Shown here piece by piece: positions 24,976-33,013 of a stretch of DNA of 55,127 nt. The DNA lies in contig CACODT010000008.1 in NCBI GenBank assembly GCA_902626065.1, positions 1 to 55,127 of the forward strand, given 5' to 3'. Source of the DNA: an uncultured Candidatus Actinomarina sp. GTDB taxonomy: Bacteria > Actinomycetota > Acidimicrobiia > Actinomarinales > Actinomarinaceae. The translations under genes and the position numbers were made by a program. Each line of letters starts with the position of its first letter. Position 1 is the first letter of the stretch. The notes below the pieces were generated by a model, which saw nothing but the letters and a program-made list of their open reading frames with translations, searched no databases and had not been told where the DNA came from.

Positions 24976-25500
24976 ATGAAAAAACCTAATCAAAGAGTTG
25001 GAGCAGATGTCGTAAAGACTGATTTAGTCGAACTTCACAAGTCCTCATCTAACAAATCTGTAACATACGCTTTACATTTTGATACGCAAGAGACAAACCA
25101 ATTTTGTGACTTTACCGAAAAAATTCAAAAGTTGGTTTCAGGATCAAAGATAGCTCATGGTTCTGTAACATTATCAACTCCTCACACGACAACAGCAATA
25201 ATTATTAATGAATCAGAAACAGGTTACATAAATGACTTCAAAAGAAAGTTAGAAGACATTGTTCCATCAGATTCATATTTTGAGCATGACGATTGGGAAT
25301 TAAGAACTGAGAACATGCAAGAAGATGAAAATGTAAACGGACGATCTCATGTTAGAGGCTCAATTATTGGTTCAACATCTGTTTCATTACCTGTTGTAGA
25401 TGGAGAAATTATTCTAGGAAGGTGGCAACGTCTCTTTTTTATTGAACTTGATTGTGGACGTTCTCGAAGACTCTTTGCACAAATTCAAGATTTAGATTAG
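24976..25500 (+). CDS. YjbQ/UPF0047 family protein
   Basis: The 174-residue protein has the family signatures HGSVTLSTPHTTTAIIINE, HDDWELRTEN, NGRSHVRGSIIGSTSVSLPV, ILGRWQRLFFIELD and CGRSRR. UPF0047 proteins are small trimers reported to have weak thiamine-phosphate synthase activity; the true role is unsettled. The stop overlaps that of the convergent redoxin gene by 4 bases. Confidence 0.85.
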   Translation: MKKPNQRVGADVVKTDLVELHKSSSNKSVTYALHFDTQETNQFCDFTEKIQKLVSGSKIAHGSVTLSTPHTTTAIIINESETGYINDFKRKLEDIVPSDSYFEHDDWELRTENMQEDENVNGRSHVRGSIIGSTSVSLPVVDGEIILGRWQRLFFIELDCGRSRRLFAQIQDLD

Positions 25501-26090
25501 TTTTTTAAGTTTAAAAAATAATCTGGCTCTTCTCCAATTTTCCATTTGATGTTGCAACCCATACTTGGAAGTTGATCTGAAATCGGTCCTTCATTTTCTA
25601 ATAATGATTTGATAGCTTTCCTAAGACTTTCACCATTTGTAGGAATGTCATTTCCAGGTCTCGAGCCATCTAATTGTCCTCTATAAATAAGATTTTGATC
25701 ACTATCAAAAAGGAAGAAATCGGGTGTACATTGTGCAGTAAAATTTTTTGCAACTGATTGATCTTCATCAACAACATAAGGAAATTCATAGCCTAGGGCA
25801 TCTGAGTACTCCCTCATCTTATCAATGCTATCTTCTGCATACTTTTCTTGAGAACTATCGTTTGAATTTATTCCAATTACTCCAATATCCTGTTCCATGA
25901 TTTCATTGCTTAAGTTAACAATCTCTTCGTTTACATGTTTCACAAAAGGGCAGTGATTACAAATAAACATAACAAGAGCCCCTTTTTTGTTATCAAACAT
26001 TTCATTTGTATAATTTTTCTCATCAATACCTAAAAGATTAAACATTGGCATTTTTGTACCAAGCGCCAACATTGTTGATTCTACATCCAT
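25497..26090 (-). CDS. Peroxiredoxin-like/thioredoxin-family protein
   Basis: The 197-residue AhpC/TSA-type protein starts MDVESTMLALGTKMPMFNL, then FICNHCPFVKHVNEEI with a single active-site cysteine (NHCP), VIGINSND, and AQCTPDFFLFD with the cis-proline, followed by GQLDGSRPGN. It belongs to the PRX-like branch and probably acts as a thiol oxidoreductase. The frame continues upstream to 26192 through a hydrophobic stretch, but I choose the ATG at 26090 because AGGAGG lies just upstream and the family N-terminus starts there; TATAAT (26112-26117) gives a short leader. Confidence 0.8.
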   Translation of the reverse strand: MDVESTMLALGTKMPMFNLLGIDEKNYTNEMFDNKKGALVMFICNHCPFVKHVNEEIVNLSNEIMEQDIGVIGINSNDSSQEKYAEDSIDKMREYSDALGYEFPYVVDEDQSVAKNFTAQCTPDFFLFDSDQNLIYRGQLDGSRPGNDIPTNGESLRKAIKSLLENEGPISDQLPSMGCNIKWKIGEEPDYFLNLKN

Positions 26091-26111
26091 TAAACCTCCT
26101 GTTTCATTTAA

Positions 26112-26117
26112 ATTATA
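26112..26117 (-). promoter_or_regulatory. -10 TATAAT for the redoxin gene
   Basis: On the minus strand TATAAT lies about 21 nt upstream of the ATG at 26090, followed by AGGAGG. Together they define a short-leader transcript that begins inside the longer reading frame and so argue against the start at 26192. Confidence 0.5.
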
Positions 26118-26269
26118 AGCAAAAACATGGACTATATGACTGCCAAGTATCCCCAAAGTTACAAATTTAAATAAAAAAATTTTTGAAGACATGTGAAACG
26201 CGTAGTTTTATTTTTTATAATTAAAGTATGTGATATTACCAATATTGCATATTTGTTACAAAGAGTGAC

Positions 26270-26283
26270 AGATTGATCAATCT
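26270..26283. promoter_or_regulatory. Perfect 14-bp palindrome in the mtlA leader (operator candidate)
   Basis: AGATTGATCAATCT is a perfect inverted repeat directly before the EIIC Shine-Dalgarno (AAAGGGGG) and downstream of promoter-like AT-rich sequence. Its position suits a dimeric repressor of the mannitol operon. No regulator gene is adjacent. Confidence 0.45.
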
Positions 26284-26302
26284 AAAGGGGGATTGAAAAA
26301 AT

Positions 26303-27370
26303 ATGAAAGAATTCATACAACGCGTTGGTGGTGCTGCGTCAGGAATGGTTATTCCTAACATTGGTGCCTTCATCGCTTGGGGATTAATCACATCCCTATA
26401 CATTGGACCTGGATGGGCACCAAATGAAGATTTGGCAAACATGGTAGGACCAATGATTGTAAACCTTCTCCCGTTATTAATCGGTTATACCGGTGGAAAA
26501 ATGATATATGGCCACAGAGGTGGAGTTATCGGTGCAGTTGTTACTATGGCAGCTGTAGTTGGTACAGACAGTCCACAATTCTTGGGTGCCATGTTAGTTG
26601 GACCCGGAGCAGCTAAAGTTCTAAAAGAACTTGATGCAAGACTCCGTGATAATGTACCGGAAGGTTTTGAGATGTTATATGACAACTTCTCATCAGGTAT
26701 TCTTGGTTGGGGACTTGCAGTATTTGTTTATTCATTTCTTGCAAACATTCTCCAAGCAGTCGCTGACGGATTAGGAAACTTTGCTGGCGGATTAGTTGAA
26801 GCTGGTTTAGTTCCTCTTGCAGATATACCAATTGAAGTTGCAAAAGTGTTGTTCCTTAACAACGCGGTGAACCATGGTGTGTTGACACCTCTTGGAGCAG
26901 CTCAAGCAGCTGAAGAAGGAAAGTCAATATATTACATGCTTGAATCAAATCCTGGACCAGGTCTAGGATTGCTTATTGCATACTACATTGCAGGAACTGG
27001 AATGTGGAAACAATCAGCACCAGGTTCAATTATCATTCACTTCTTCGGTGGAATTCACGAAATTTATTTCCCATACGTGTTAGGTCATCCAATTATGATC
27101 GTAGCAATGTGGGCAGGTGGAATTTCTGCTGATCTATGGTGGCAAGCTACAGGCGCTGGTCTTGTAGGTCCTCCATCTCCAGGTAGTATTTTTGCTTACT
27201 TAGCAATGTTGCCTAAAGATGGCCCTGCAAATGTATTGATTGGTGTAGCTATTGGAGCTGTTGCAGCTGCAGTAGTTGGAACTATCATATTGAGAGCTCG
27301 ACCAATTCAAGAAACTGACGCTGGTGTAGACGAAGCTATTGATACTTCAATTCCAGGAGTTGATGTATAA
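26303..27370 (+). CDS. mtlA: Mannitol-type PTS permease, EIIC component
   Basis: The 355-residue polytopic protein starts with the amphipathic KEFIQRVGGAASGMVIPNIGAFIAWG, as in MtlA. It has the periplasmic/loop motif LFLNNAVNHGVLTPLG and the hallmark GGIHEIYFPYVL. It transports mannitol while EIIB phosphorylates it. The EIIB and EIIA domains, often fused to MtlA, are separate genes downstream. A strong hairpin terminator lies between this gene and EIIB. Confidence 0.93.
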   Translation: MKEFIQRVGGAASGMVIPNIGAFIAWGLITSLYIGPGWAPNEDLANMVGPMIVNLLPLLIGYTGGKMIYGHRGGVIGAVVTMAAVVGTDSPQFLGAMLVGPGAAKVLKELDARLRDNVPEGFEMLYDNFSSGILGWGLAVFVYSFLANILQAVADGLGNFAGGLVEAGLVPLADIPIEVAKVLFLNNAVNHGVLTPLGAAQAAEEGKSIYYMLESNPGPGLGLLIAYYIAGTGMWKQSAPGSIIIHFFGGIHEIYFPYVLGHPIMIVAMWAGGISADLWWQATGAGLVGPPSPGSIFAYLAMLPKDGPANVLIGVAIGAVAAAVVGTIILRARPIQETDAGVDEAIDTSIPGVDV

Positions 27371-27391
27371 GAACTAACAAAAATTAGTTAT

Positions 27392-27430
27392 AATTGACTT
27401 GGGAGGAAACTCCCAAGTCAATTTTTTTTT
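27392..27430 (+). terminator. Strong intra-operon terminator after EIIC
   Basis: A perfect 14-bp stem (27392-27405 with 27410-27423) closes on a GAAA tetraloop and runs into a T-tract to 27430. It should end most transcripts after EIIC, with readthrough, or a promoter not seen by me, serving EIIB onward. The EIIB Shine-Dalgarno (GAAAGGA) follows immediately. Confidence 0.88.
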
Positions 27431-27442
27431 GAAAGGAATATT

Positions 27443-27763
27443 ATGAGCTCAATAGAAGCAGCAGATGTTAAAAAGATATGTTTAGCTTGTGAAGCTGGGG
27501 CGGGATCAAGCCTAATGGTCAAGAACAGTCTAATTAAAAAAGCAAAAAAAGCGGGTGTAGAAGTTGAAATTGTACATTCACCAGCAACGCAAATTCCGGC
27601 AGATAGTGATATTGTTGTAACTCATCAGGGACTAGCAGGTGTTGCAAAACAGTCTGCTCCAGACAATGCTGTTGTGATTCAATATATTATGTTTATGAAT
27701 GATCCATCTTTAAACAAATTAATTAAAGATTTGGCAGAAGGTAATACCATAACCTCTACATGA
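27443..27763 (+). CDS. Mannitol-type PTS EIIB component
   Basis: The 106-residue protein has the P-loop ICLACEAGAGSSLMVKNSL with the phosphorylated cysteine (family CDAGMGSSAM), then VEIVHSPATQIP and VVTHQGLAG. It relays phosphate from EIIA to the sugar bound in EIIC. It is free-standing rather than fused to EIIC and overlaps the EIIA gene by 4 bases (ATGA). Confidence 0.9.
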   Translation: MSSIEAADVKKICLACEAGAGSSLMVKNSLIKKAKKAGVEVEIVHSPATQIPADSDIVVTHQGLAGVAKQSAPDNAVVIQYIMFMNDPSLNKLIKDLAEGNTITST

Positions 27764-28200
27764 CAACTAAACCAGTCTTAATAAAAGAAGCTATATTGGT
27801 TGATCAAAATATAACTGATCTCAACCAAAGTATTGATTTAGCTGGTAAATTGTTACTTGATAATGGATATATTGATGAAGAATATATCGAATCAATGAAA
27901 GAAAAAGTATTGGAGCACCCATATACTACTTATTTACCAGGTGCTGGAGTTGCAATACCACACGGAATGTCTGATGGTTTTAAATATATTAAACACACTG
28001 GGATTAGTGTTTTACAAATTCCAAATGGCTTAAATTGGCTTGATGAAAAAGTTTACATAATAATTGCGATAGCTGCCAACAGTGATGAGCACATGAATGT
28101 TTTAGCTTCATTAAGTGACGCTCTTGAATCTGAAGAGGATGCACAAAAACTTTGGACAACAAATTCTGTAGATAAATTATTTGAAATATTAAGTAGTTAA
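27760..28200 (+). CDS. mtlF: Mannitol/fructose-type PTS EIIA component
   Basis: The 146-residue PTS EIIA type-2 protein has YTTYLPGAGVAIPHGMSDGFKYI with the phospho-histidine (IPHG, near residue 68), and ISVLQIPNGLNWLDEKVYIIIAIAANSDEHM, as in MtlF. It accepts phosphate from HPr and donates it to EIIB. It is coupled to EIIB by ATGA and is followed after one base by mtlD. Confidence 0.93.
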   Translation: MTTKPVLIKEAILVDQNITDLNQSIDLAGKLLLDNGYIDEEYIESMKEKVLEHPYTTYLPGAGVAIPHGMSDGFKYIKHTGISVLQIPNGLNWLDEKVYIIIAIAANSDEHMNVLASLSDALESEEDAQKLWTTNSVDKLFEILSS

Positions 28201-28201
28201 G

Positions 28202-29281
28202 ATGCCAAAATTTGCTTTACATTTTGGTGCTGGAAACATCGGTAGAGGCTTTATAGCTCCTGTGCTTCAAGAAAATGATTATGAAGTAATATTCGTTGAT
28301 GTAAATTCTGAACTTGTAGAAAAATTAAATAATAAAAAAAAATATAAAATAAACTTTATTGGATCCAGCAAGGAAAGTATCGAGGTTTCAAATTTCCGAG
28401 CTTTAGATCTAAACAGCTTAGATGAATTAGGTCCTTTAATATCTGAAATTGAAATCATATCAACTTCTGTCGGACCTCAGTATTTAAACAATGTTGTTGA
28501 AATAATTTCAAAAATTAATTTTGATAAAGGTATAGATTTTATTGCTTTTGAAAATAAATATAGGGCTTCAACTAATGCAAAAAATGAATCAAATATTCAG
28601 CAAGATCATATCAAATTTATAGATGTGGTCATTGATAAGATTGTTCCTTTGCAGTCCAAGAATAATTTAGATGTTTTTGTCGAGGAATACGGTTCGATTG
28701 TTTTTGATAGTAATCAGACTATTCCTCTCAAGCTCTCAAACATCATTAAGCAAGGTAATTATGATTATGAATTTAAAAAAAAGTTATGGATGTTGAATGG
28801 ACTTCACTTATGTCTTGCATACTATGGTTTATCTAAACATTTTGAATATATCCACGAATTATATGAAGATAATGAAGCAAAAGAATTTGTAGATCTTATA
28901 TCAAAAGAAATTCTAGAAAGCGTATTTTTACTTGATGGGGATGAATATAAATTGTTAGAAAAGTACAAAGACACAATAAATAATCGTTTTGCAAACAGTG
29001 AAATAGAAGATCAATTATTAAGAGTTGCAAGGAATCCAAATCTTAAATTTTCATACAGAGAGAGATTTCATGAGCCACTTGATATTTTGATTGAAAATGA
29101 TAAAAGTATAATTGGATTTAAGAAAATTTTAGATATTGTGTTTGAATTTTCTTTTTCTGAAGTAGATGGTTTCGACGACTTTAAAAATGAAGTGTTAAAC
29201 TTAGGAAGATCAAATTTATATAAAAATTTTTGGATGCAAGATAAAAAGTATAATAATTATTTAACCAAATTAGGAGATTGA
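28202..29281 (+). CDS. mtlD: Mannitol-1-phosphate 5-dehydrogenase
   Basis: The 359-residue protein has the N-terminal NAD site ALHFGAGNIGRGFIAPVL, STSVGPQYL and, near residue 200, the KKLWMLNGLHLCLAYYG region that holds the family's catalytic Lys/Asn/His positions. It oxidises mannitol 1-phosphate to fructose 6-phosphate. It sits between EIIA and HPr in the operon, which settles the substrate of the PTS as mannitol or a close hexitol. Confidence 0.94.
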   Translation: MPKFALHFGAGNIGRGFIAPVLQENDYEVIFVDVNSELVEKLNNKKKYKINFIGSSKESIEVSNFRALDLNSLDELGPLISEIEIISTSVGPQYLNNVVEIISKINFDKGIDFIAFENKYRASTNAKNESNIQQDHIKFIDVVIDKIVPLQSKNNLDVFVEEYGSIVFDSNQTIPLKLSNIIKQGNYDYEFKKKLWMLNGLHLCLAYYGLSKHFEYIHELYEDNEAKEFVDLISKEILESVFLLDGDEYKLLEKYKDTINNRFANSEIEDQLLRVARNPNLKFSYRERFHEPLDILIENDKSIIGFKKILDIVFEFSFSEVDGFDDFKNEVLNLGRSNLYKNFWMQDKKYNNYLTKLGD

Positions 29282-29282
29282 A

Positions 29283-29618
29283 ATGCCTGTTTCAAAAAAA
29301 CTAAAAATATTAATATACCCAGGATTACATGCAAGACCAGGAAGTGAATTCGTAAAGTTTTGTCAACAGTTTGAAAGTGATGTTGAGATTAATGTTGGTG
29401 ATAAATCAGCAAATGGAAAAAGTTTACTAAGTTTATTTAAAATAGAGCCTAAACAATTTTCAGTAATTGATCTCAAAATTAGCGGAAATGATGAAGATCA
29501 ATTGATGAATAATCTTATAGAATGGAAAACTGAAGCATACGGTAGTAAAGAAGACTTTGATAACGAAAATATTGAAGAAGAAAGTTTACAGGTATTTGAG
29601 TTGATACAAGATGAGTAG
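29283..29618 (+). CDS. ptsH: HPr phosphocarrier protein with acidic C-terminal extension
   Basis: The HPr core spans residues 1-85 with the active His in PGLHARPGSEFVKF and the regulatory-Ser region NGKSLLSLF. It shuttles phosphate from EI to EIIA. At 111 residues it is about 25 longer than usual: the extra tail (EDFDNENIEEESLQVFELIQDE region) is strongly acidic. It follows mtlD by one base and overlaps the next small gene by 8 bases. No HPr kinase is in the window. Confidence 0.9.
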   Translation: MPVSKKLKILIYPGLHARPGSEFVKFCQQFESDVEINVGDKSANGKSLLSLFKIEPKQFSVIDLKISGNDEDQLMNNLIEWKTEAYGSKEDFDNENIEEESLQVFELIQDE

Positions 29619-29886
29619 TTTAAAAGATAATTTATTAAAATCTGGAAAAGTAAAATCTTCAGAAGAATGGGATGGTATCTATGATGAATTACCAGTTGTT
29701 ATAGCTGAAGATACATCATCACTTACAGAGGCACTGCAAAGGCTTGATACTGTTGGTGGCTATGGCTATCTTGCAATTTGGAAAAAAAATCTATTTCTTT
29801 TTAATACAAAGCTCTTATCTAAAAGGTGTGGAGTCATTGATGAAAATGGTAATTTACTCAAAGCTGCTCGAGTACCTAAAAATTAA
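29611..29886 (+). CDS. Hypothetical protein at the end of the mannitol PTS operon
   Basis: The 91-residue soluble protein begins inside the HPr gene (8-base overlap), so it is translated in coupling with HPr. The core has LTEALQRLDTVGGYGYLAIWKKNLFLF in two parts, then KRCGVIDENGNLLKAARVP. No signal peptide or helix-rich membrane segment is present. I recognise no family. Its location suggests a PTS-associated role, which is inference. The stop overlaps that of the convergent gene by 4 bases. Confidence 0.55.
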   Translation: MSSLKDNLLKSGKVKSSEEWDGIYDELPVVIAEDTSSLTEALQRLDTVGGYGYLAIWKKNLFLFNTKLLSKRCGVIDENGNLLKAARVPKN

Positions 29887-30161
29887 GTTTGCTGGCCTCT
29901 TTTTTTAATAAATCCCAGTCTGTGAATAACATTTAAACTCCCAATTGTAAGCAATAATTTAATAACTTCCCTCATCCACCATAAATTTGAAGGTATATCC
30001 ATAAATGAACCAAGTTGTCCTCCAACGTATCCACCTATCATGCCTGCAAAAATTAGTTTAAGACCGTCTCTACTGCCAACGCCTTTTACGAATATGGAAG
30101 CAATTAACCCATAAACTAGCCACACAGCTAGTAAAGAAATCATTGCCCATAATGCACCCAT
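29883..30161 (-). CDS. Small membrane protein, unknown
   Basis: The 92-residue protein has two or three hydrophobic segments, with a glycine-rich pair FAGMIGGYVGGQLGSFM in the middle that loosely recalls GlsB/YeaQ-type proteins, and a basic tail. TAAAGT ends exactly 6 nt before its ATG, which supports the start and a leaderless message. Confidence 0.5.
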   Translation of the reverse strand: MGALWAMISLLAVWLVYGLIASIFVKGVGSRDGLKLIFAGMIGGYVGGQLGSFMDIPSNLWWMREVIKLLLTIGSLNVIHRLGFIKKRGQQT

Positions 30162-30167
30162 ATTTAT

Positions 30168-30173
30168 ACTTTA
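30168..30173 (-). promoter_or_regulatory. -10 element TAAAGT, 6 nt before ATG (leaderless)
   Basis: On the minus strand TAAAGT ends 6 nt upstream of the ATG at 30161. Confidence 0.5.
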
Positions 30174-30188
30174 GTAAAAAGAATTTGA

Positions 30189-31436
30189 TTATTTCTTAGC
30201 AATTTTTTTAACAATAACTGAATCAATTCTTCTATTATCAATCTCCATCACAGTTATTTCTAAACCATCAAGAGTTATTTTTTCACCGATTGAAGGAAGT
30301 TGTTCCGAGTGACTCAAGAACAAACCACCTACAGTAGCTATATCTTTATCATTAGGCTCTAGTCCAAAAAATTCTTCAAAATCATCTATATCAGTTTTAC
30401 CCTCAATAGTCCATTGACCTGGTCCAAGTCTTCTTATTCCTAAAAATCTTTGATCATGTTCATCAGGAAGATCGCCTACAAACTCAGACAATACATCTTT
30501 GATAGTTATTACTCCTTCAATCCCACCATTCTCATCAATAACACAGGCAAAACTAGATTTGTTTTCTCGTAAAATATTCAAGGCTGATAGAACAGTTGTG
30601 TATTCAGGTAAATAGATAACATCTTTTACTAAATTTTCTATTTCTACTGATTTAGAGCTTGCTTTCATATTAAATAAATCTTTTACATATACAATTCCAA
30701 AAGTGTCATCAAGAGATTCTGATCTTGAAACAGGCATTCTTGATATTCTTTTATCCTCAACTAAAGTTTTTACATCAGCAATATTCATAGGTAATGATAG
30801 AAATAAAACATCAACTCTAGGTGTCATAATTTCTTTTATAGGTCTATCAGAAAAATCAAGTAAGGAATTAATTATTTCTCTTTCAGCTGGTAAAATTTGT
30901 CCTTCTATTTCACCAAGTGCCGTCAATGCTTGAATGTCTGCTTCGGTAACTTCCGCATCGTCTTCATCTGATGTTTTTGCAAATTTCATAATTAATTTAG
31001 TTATTCCCTCGGTAAAGGGAGCAAAAATTTTTGAAAGTATTTCAACCAAAAAAGTTGTTCTAGATAGAAATGCTATTGGTAGTTTTGTTGCCAATGTTTT
31101 TGGAGTAATATCACCAAATATCAAAACTATTATTGTGGTAAATATCGTTGCTATAGCGCTGCCGGCACTTTCTCCAAATCTTCTTACAAAAATTAACGTC
31201 GCAACAGAGGCCATTAATATGTTTACAAAATTATTACCGACTAAAATTCCGCCAATTGTTTTTTCTATATTCTCTTTGGCTCTTTTAATTCTATTATTTT
31301 TTTTAGTATCATCTAGCTGATGGACTTTCTGTTTAGGTATAGAGGTTATTGCTGTTTCAGAACCAGACAACATTCCAGATAGAATTAGACAGATAAAAAA
31401 TACTATGTATAAAACGAAGTCAAAATTAATACTCAA
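30189..31436 (-). CDS. CNNM/CorC (HlyC) family protein: DUF21-CBS pair-CorC_HlyC
   Basis: In the 415-residue protein, residues about 1-190 form the DUF21/CNNM membrane domain (LSGMLSGSETAITSIPKQK; GDITPKTLATKLP). Then come two CBS domains (IMTPRVDVLFLSLPMNIAD; FACVIDENGGIEGVITIKDVL) and a C-terminal CorC_HlyC domain (GLEPNDKDIATVGGLFL). Members take part in Mg/Co efflux or ion homeostasis. The start codon is TTG. It is upstream of the small membrane protein on the same strand. Confidence 0.9.
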   Translation of the reverse strand: MSINFDFVLYIVFFICLILSGMLSGSETAITSIPKQKVHQLDDTKKNNRIKRAKENIEKTIGGILVGNNFVNILMASVATLIFVRRFGESAGSAIATIFTTIIVLIFGDITPKTLATKLPIAFLSRTTFLVEILSKIFAPFTEGITKLIMKFAKTSDEDDAEVTEADIQALTALGEIEGQILPAEREIINSLLDFSDRPIKEIMTPRVDVLFLSLPMNIADVKTLVEDKRISRMPVSRSESLDDTFGIVYVKDLFNMKASSKSVEIENLVKDVIYLPEYTTVLSALNILRENKSSFACVIDENGGIEGVITIKDVLSEFVGDLPDEHDQRFLGIRRLGPGQWTIEGKTDIDDFEEFFGLEPNDKDIATVGGLFLSHSEQLPSIGEKITLDGLEITVMEIDNRRIDSVIVKKIAKK

Positions 31437-31461
31437 TTTGTATATATGATTCTAGAGGATT

Positions 31462-31791
31462 TTAATTTAAATTAAAGAATTTATTTAATTTAGTTTTTGA
31501 TACAGGTTTAACGACAAAAAAATCGGCACCAACTCTTTTTGCTTGAAATTCATCTGCTTCTCTATCCGCAACAAGCGCTATTGGAATATTTTTTGTTATT
31601 TTTTCTCTTTTTAGCTCTCTAATTATTGATGGACCACCATTGTTTTTAACTTGCATATCAACAAAAATGTAATCTACTCGATAATTTAATTCAGTTAATT
31701 CAACATTTTCAAGCAGTTCATAATCAAAATTGATATATTTTTCAATAGATTCAATAACCCATGGATTGTCACTATAAATTAAAATTTTCAC
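31462..31791 (-). CDS. Stand-alone response-regulator receiver domain
   Basis: The 109-residue CheY-like protein starts with GTG. It shows the beta1 SDNPWV acidic turn, the phosphoacceptor-type strand VDYIFVDMQVKNNGG (Asp near residue 46), ALVAD in place of the usual A-L/T-A, and the conserved lysine in FFVVKPVSKTKL. With no output domain it would act by protein contact. No histidine kinase is encoded nearby. It is divergent from the NfeD gene. Confidence 0.7.
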   Translation of the reverse strand: MKILIYSDNPWVIESIEKYINFDYELLENVELTELNYRVDYIFVDMQVKNNGGPSIIRELKREKITKNIPIALVADREADEFQAKRVGADFFVVKPVSKTKLNKFFNLN

Positions 31792-31829
31792 AGTTTTAAA
31801 AGCATACTATTCTGTAATTTTAAATAATA

Positions 31830-32948
31830 ATGACATATTTAATTTCTACGATAATTTTTGCAGTGGTTGGATCTGCACAACTTAACATTTTTGAAATTGA
31901 AGGAATATTTTCCAGTGCACATGTAAATGCTCTAGAAGATCATATTGATCAAAATGAATATAACGATGAAGACTTACTAATTCTTCAATATAGCTCAAAA
32001 GAGGGAAGCAGTGAAAGTGAGATAGATTTAAATAGATTGTTATCAAGCCATGATTTTCCAATTGGAGTTTGGTTTGGACCATATGAAATTGCTATCAATT
32101 ACGAACTACTTAAAAATTTTGAATTCATAGGATTTTCTCCTGGTGTAGAGATCTATAATGTGAATTTTGAAAAGTCAATTGAGGATAAATTTTGTGAAAT
32201 AAATCTTTGTAATTTCAACGAAAACAAAATAGTTATTTCAGAATTCGAAGGTGTGTACGATGGTTATTTAATAGTCGGGACTTTAGGTTCATTTATTGAA
32301 AACATAGATTTTAATATATCTGAACAGTCGATTGAGTTTTTTAAACCATCATTATTCGAACGATTTTATATTTCTATTTCAAATCCAATTTTTACGTACT
32401 TGTTTTTTGTTTTGGGATTTGCATTAATTGGCTTGGAGCTATTTGCAATCGGCCCTGGTTTAATGGCAGTCGTAGGTTCACTTTTAGTAATATCTTCCAC
32501 TCTGCCTTTTCAAGAATTTGGTATAAATTACTTTGGAATCTTAATATTTGTATTTTCATTTCTTATGTATATAAAAATACTTTCAAGAGGATACTTTTCT
32601 CTTCTAGGGGTAATAGCTTTCATAGTTCTTTTTATCTCTTCTTTTGTAATGTTTAGCAATTATGTAATAACTGTGAATACATTTCTTTTATTTTTTGTAT
32701 CCGTAGCTTTAGCTTTATTTTATTTTGTAGCAATACCTACTGTGATTAGGTCTCGTCTAACAACTGACACCAGTGGTGGTACTTCCTTGGTGGGTAAAAA
32801 TTGTGAATTAATTGAGAAATTAGATGCAGATACTGGTCTAATAAAGTTCAAAGATCTGAAATTAAAAGTTGGTTTAGAAGTTAACAGTGTTTACAAAGAA
32901 GGAGAAGAGTATACCTTTTTTGAAAAAGATGGAAACCTATATATCTAA
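31830..32948 (+). CDS. NfeD-like membrane protein with degenerate protease-like N-terminus
   Basis: The 372-residue protein has the NfeD layout: an N-terminal about 185-residue extracytoplasmic domain (FEIEGIFSSAHVNAL, as in ClpP-class NfeD proteases), 4-6 membrane helices beginning YLFFVLGFALIGLELFAIGPG, and a C-terminal OB-like NfeD domain (LVGKNCELIEKLDADTGLIKF to GEEYTFFEKDG). The catalytic Ser/Lys motifs of NfeD1b are not evident, so the protease part is probably inactive. No stomatin/SPFH partner gene is adjacent, which is unusual for this family. Confidence 0.72.
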   Translation: MTYLISTIIFAVVGSAQLNIFEIEGIFSSAHVNALEDHIDQNEYNDEDLLILQYSSKEGSSESEIDLNRLLSSHDFPIGVWFGPYEIAINYELLKNFEFIGFSPGVEIYNVNFEKSIEDKFCEINLCNFNENKIVISEFEGVYDGYLIVGTLGSFIENIDFNISEQSIEFFKPSLFERFYISISNPIFTYLFFVLGFALIGLELFAIGPGLMAVVGSLLVISSTLPFQEFGINYFGILIFVFSFLMYIKILSRGYFSLLGVIAFIVLFISSFVMFSNYVITVNTFLLFFVSVALALFYFVAIPTVIRSRLTTDTSGGTSLVGKNCELIEKLDADTGLIKFKDLKLKVGLEVNSVYKEGEEYTFFEKDGNLYI

Positions 32949-32979
32949 AAAACCAATAAAACTTCGCGAAAAAAACCTT

Positions 32980-33007
32980 TTGCCATTTATTTTTTTTGAA
33001 ATAATGT
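32980..33007 (+). promoter_or_regulatory. WhiB promoter TTGCCA-16-TAATGT, 6 nt before ATG
   Basis: TTGCCA (32980-32985), a 16-nt spacer and TAATGT (33002-33007) end 6 nt before the ATG at 33014. The region has no Shine-Dalgarno sequence, so a leaderless transcript is predicted. Confidence 0.55.
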
Positions 33008-33013
33008 TCCAAT

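Noticed and set aside
26091-26192. Longer redoxin start giving a hydrophobic, signal-like N-terminus
   Set aside because: AGGAGG and the family N-terminus both mark the ATG at 26090, and a TATAAT lies inside the extension.
31830-32948. Active NfeD serine protease
   Set aside because: The N-terminal domain lacks recognisable catalytic Ser and Lys motifs; only the membrane and OB parts are convincing.
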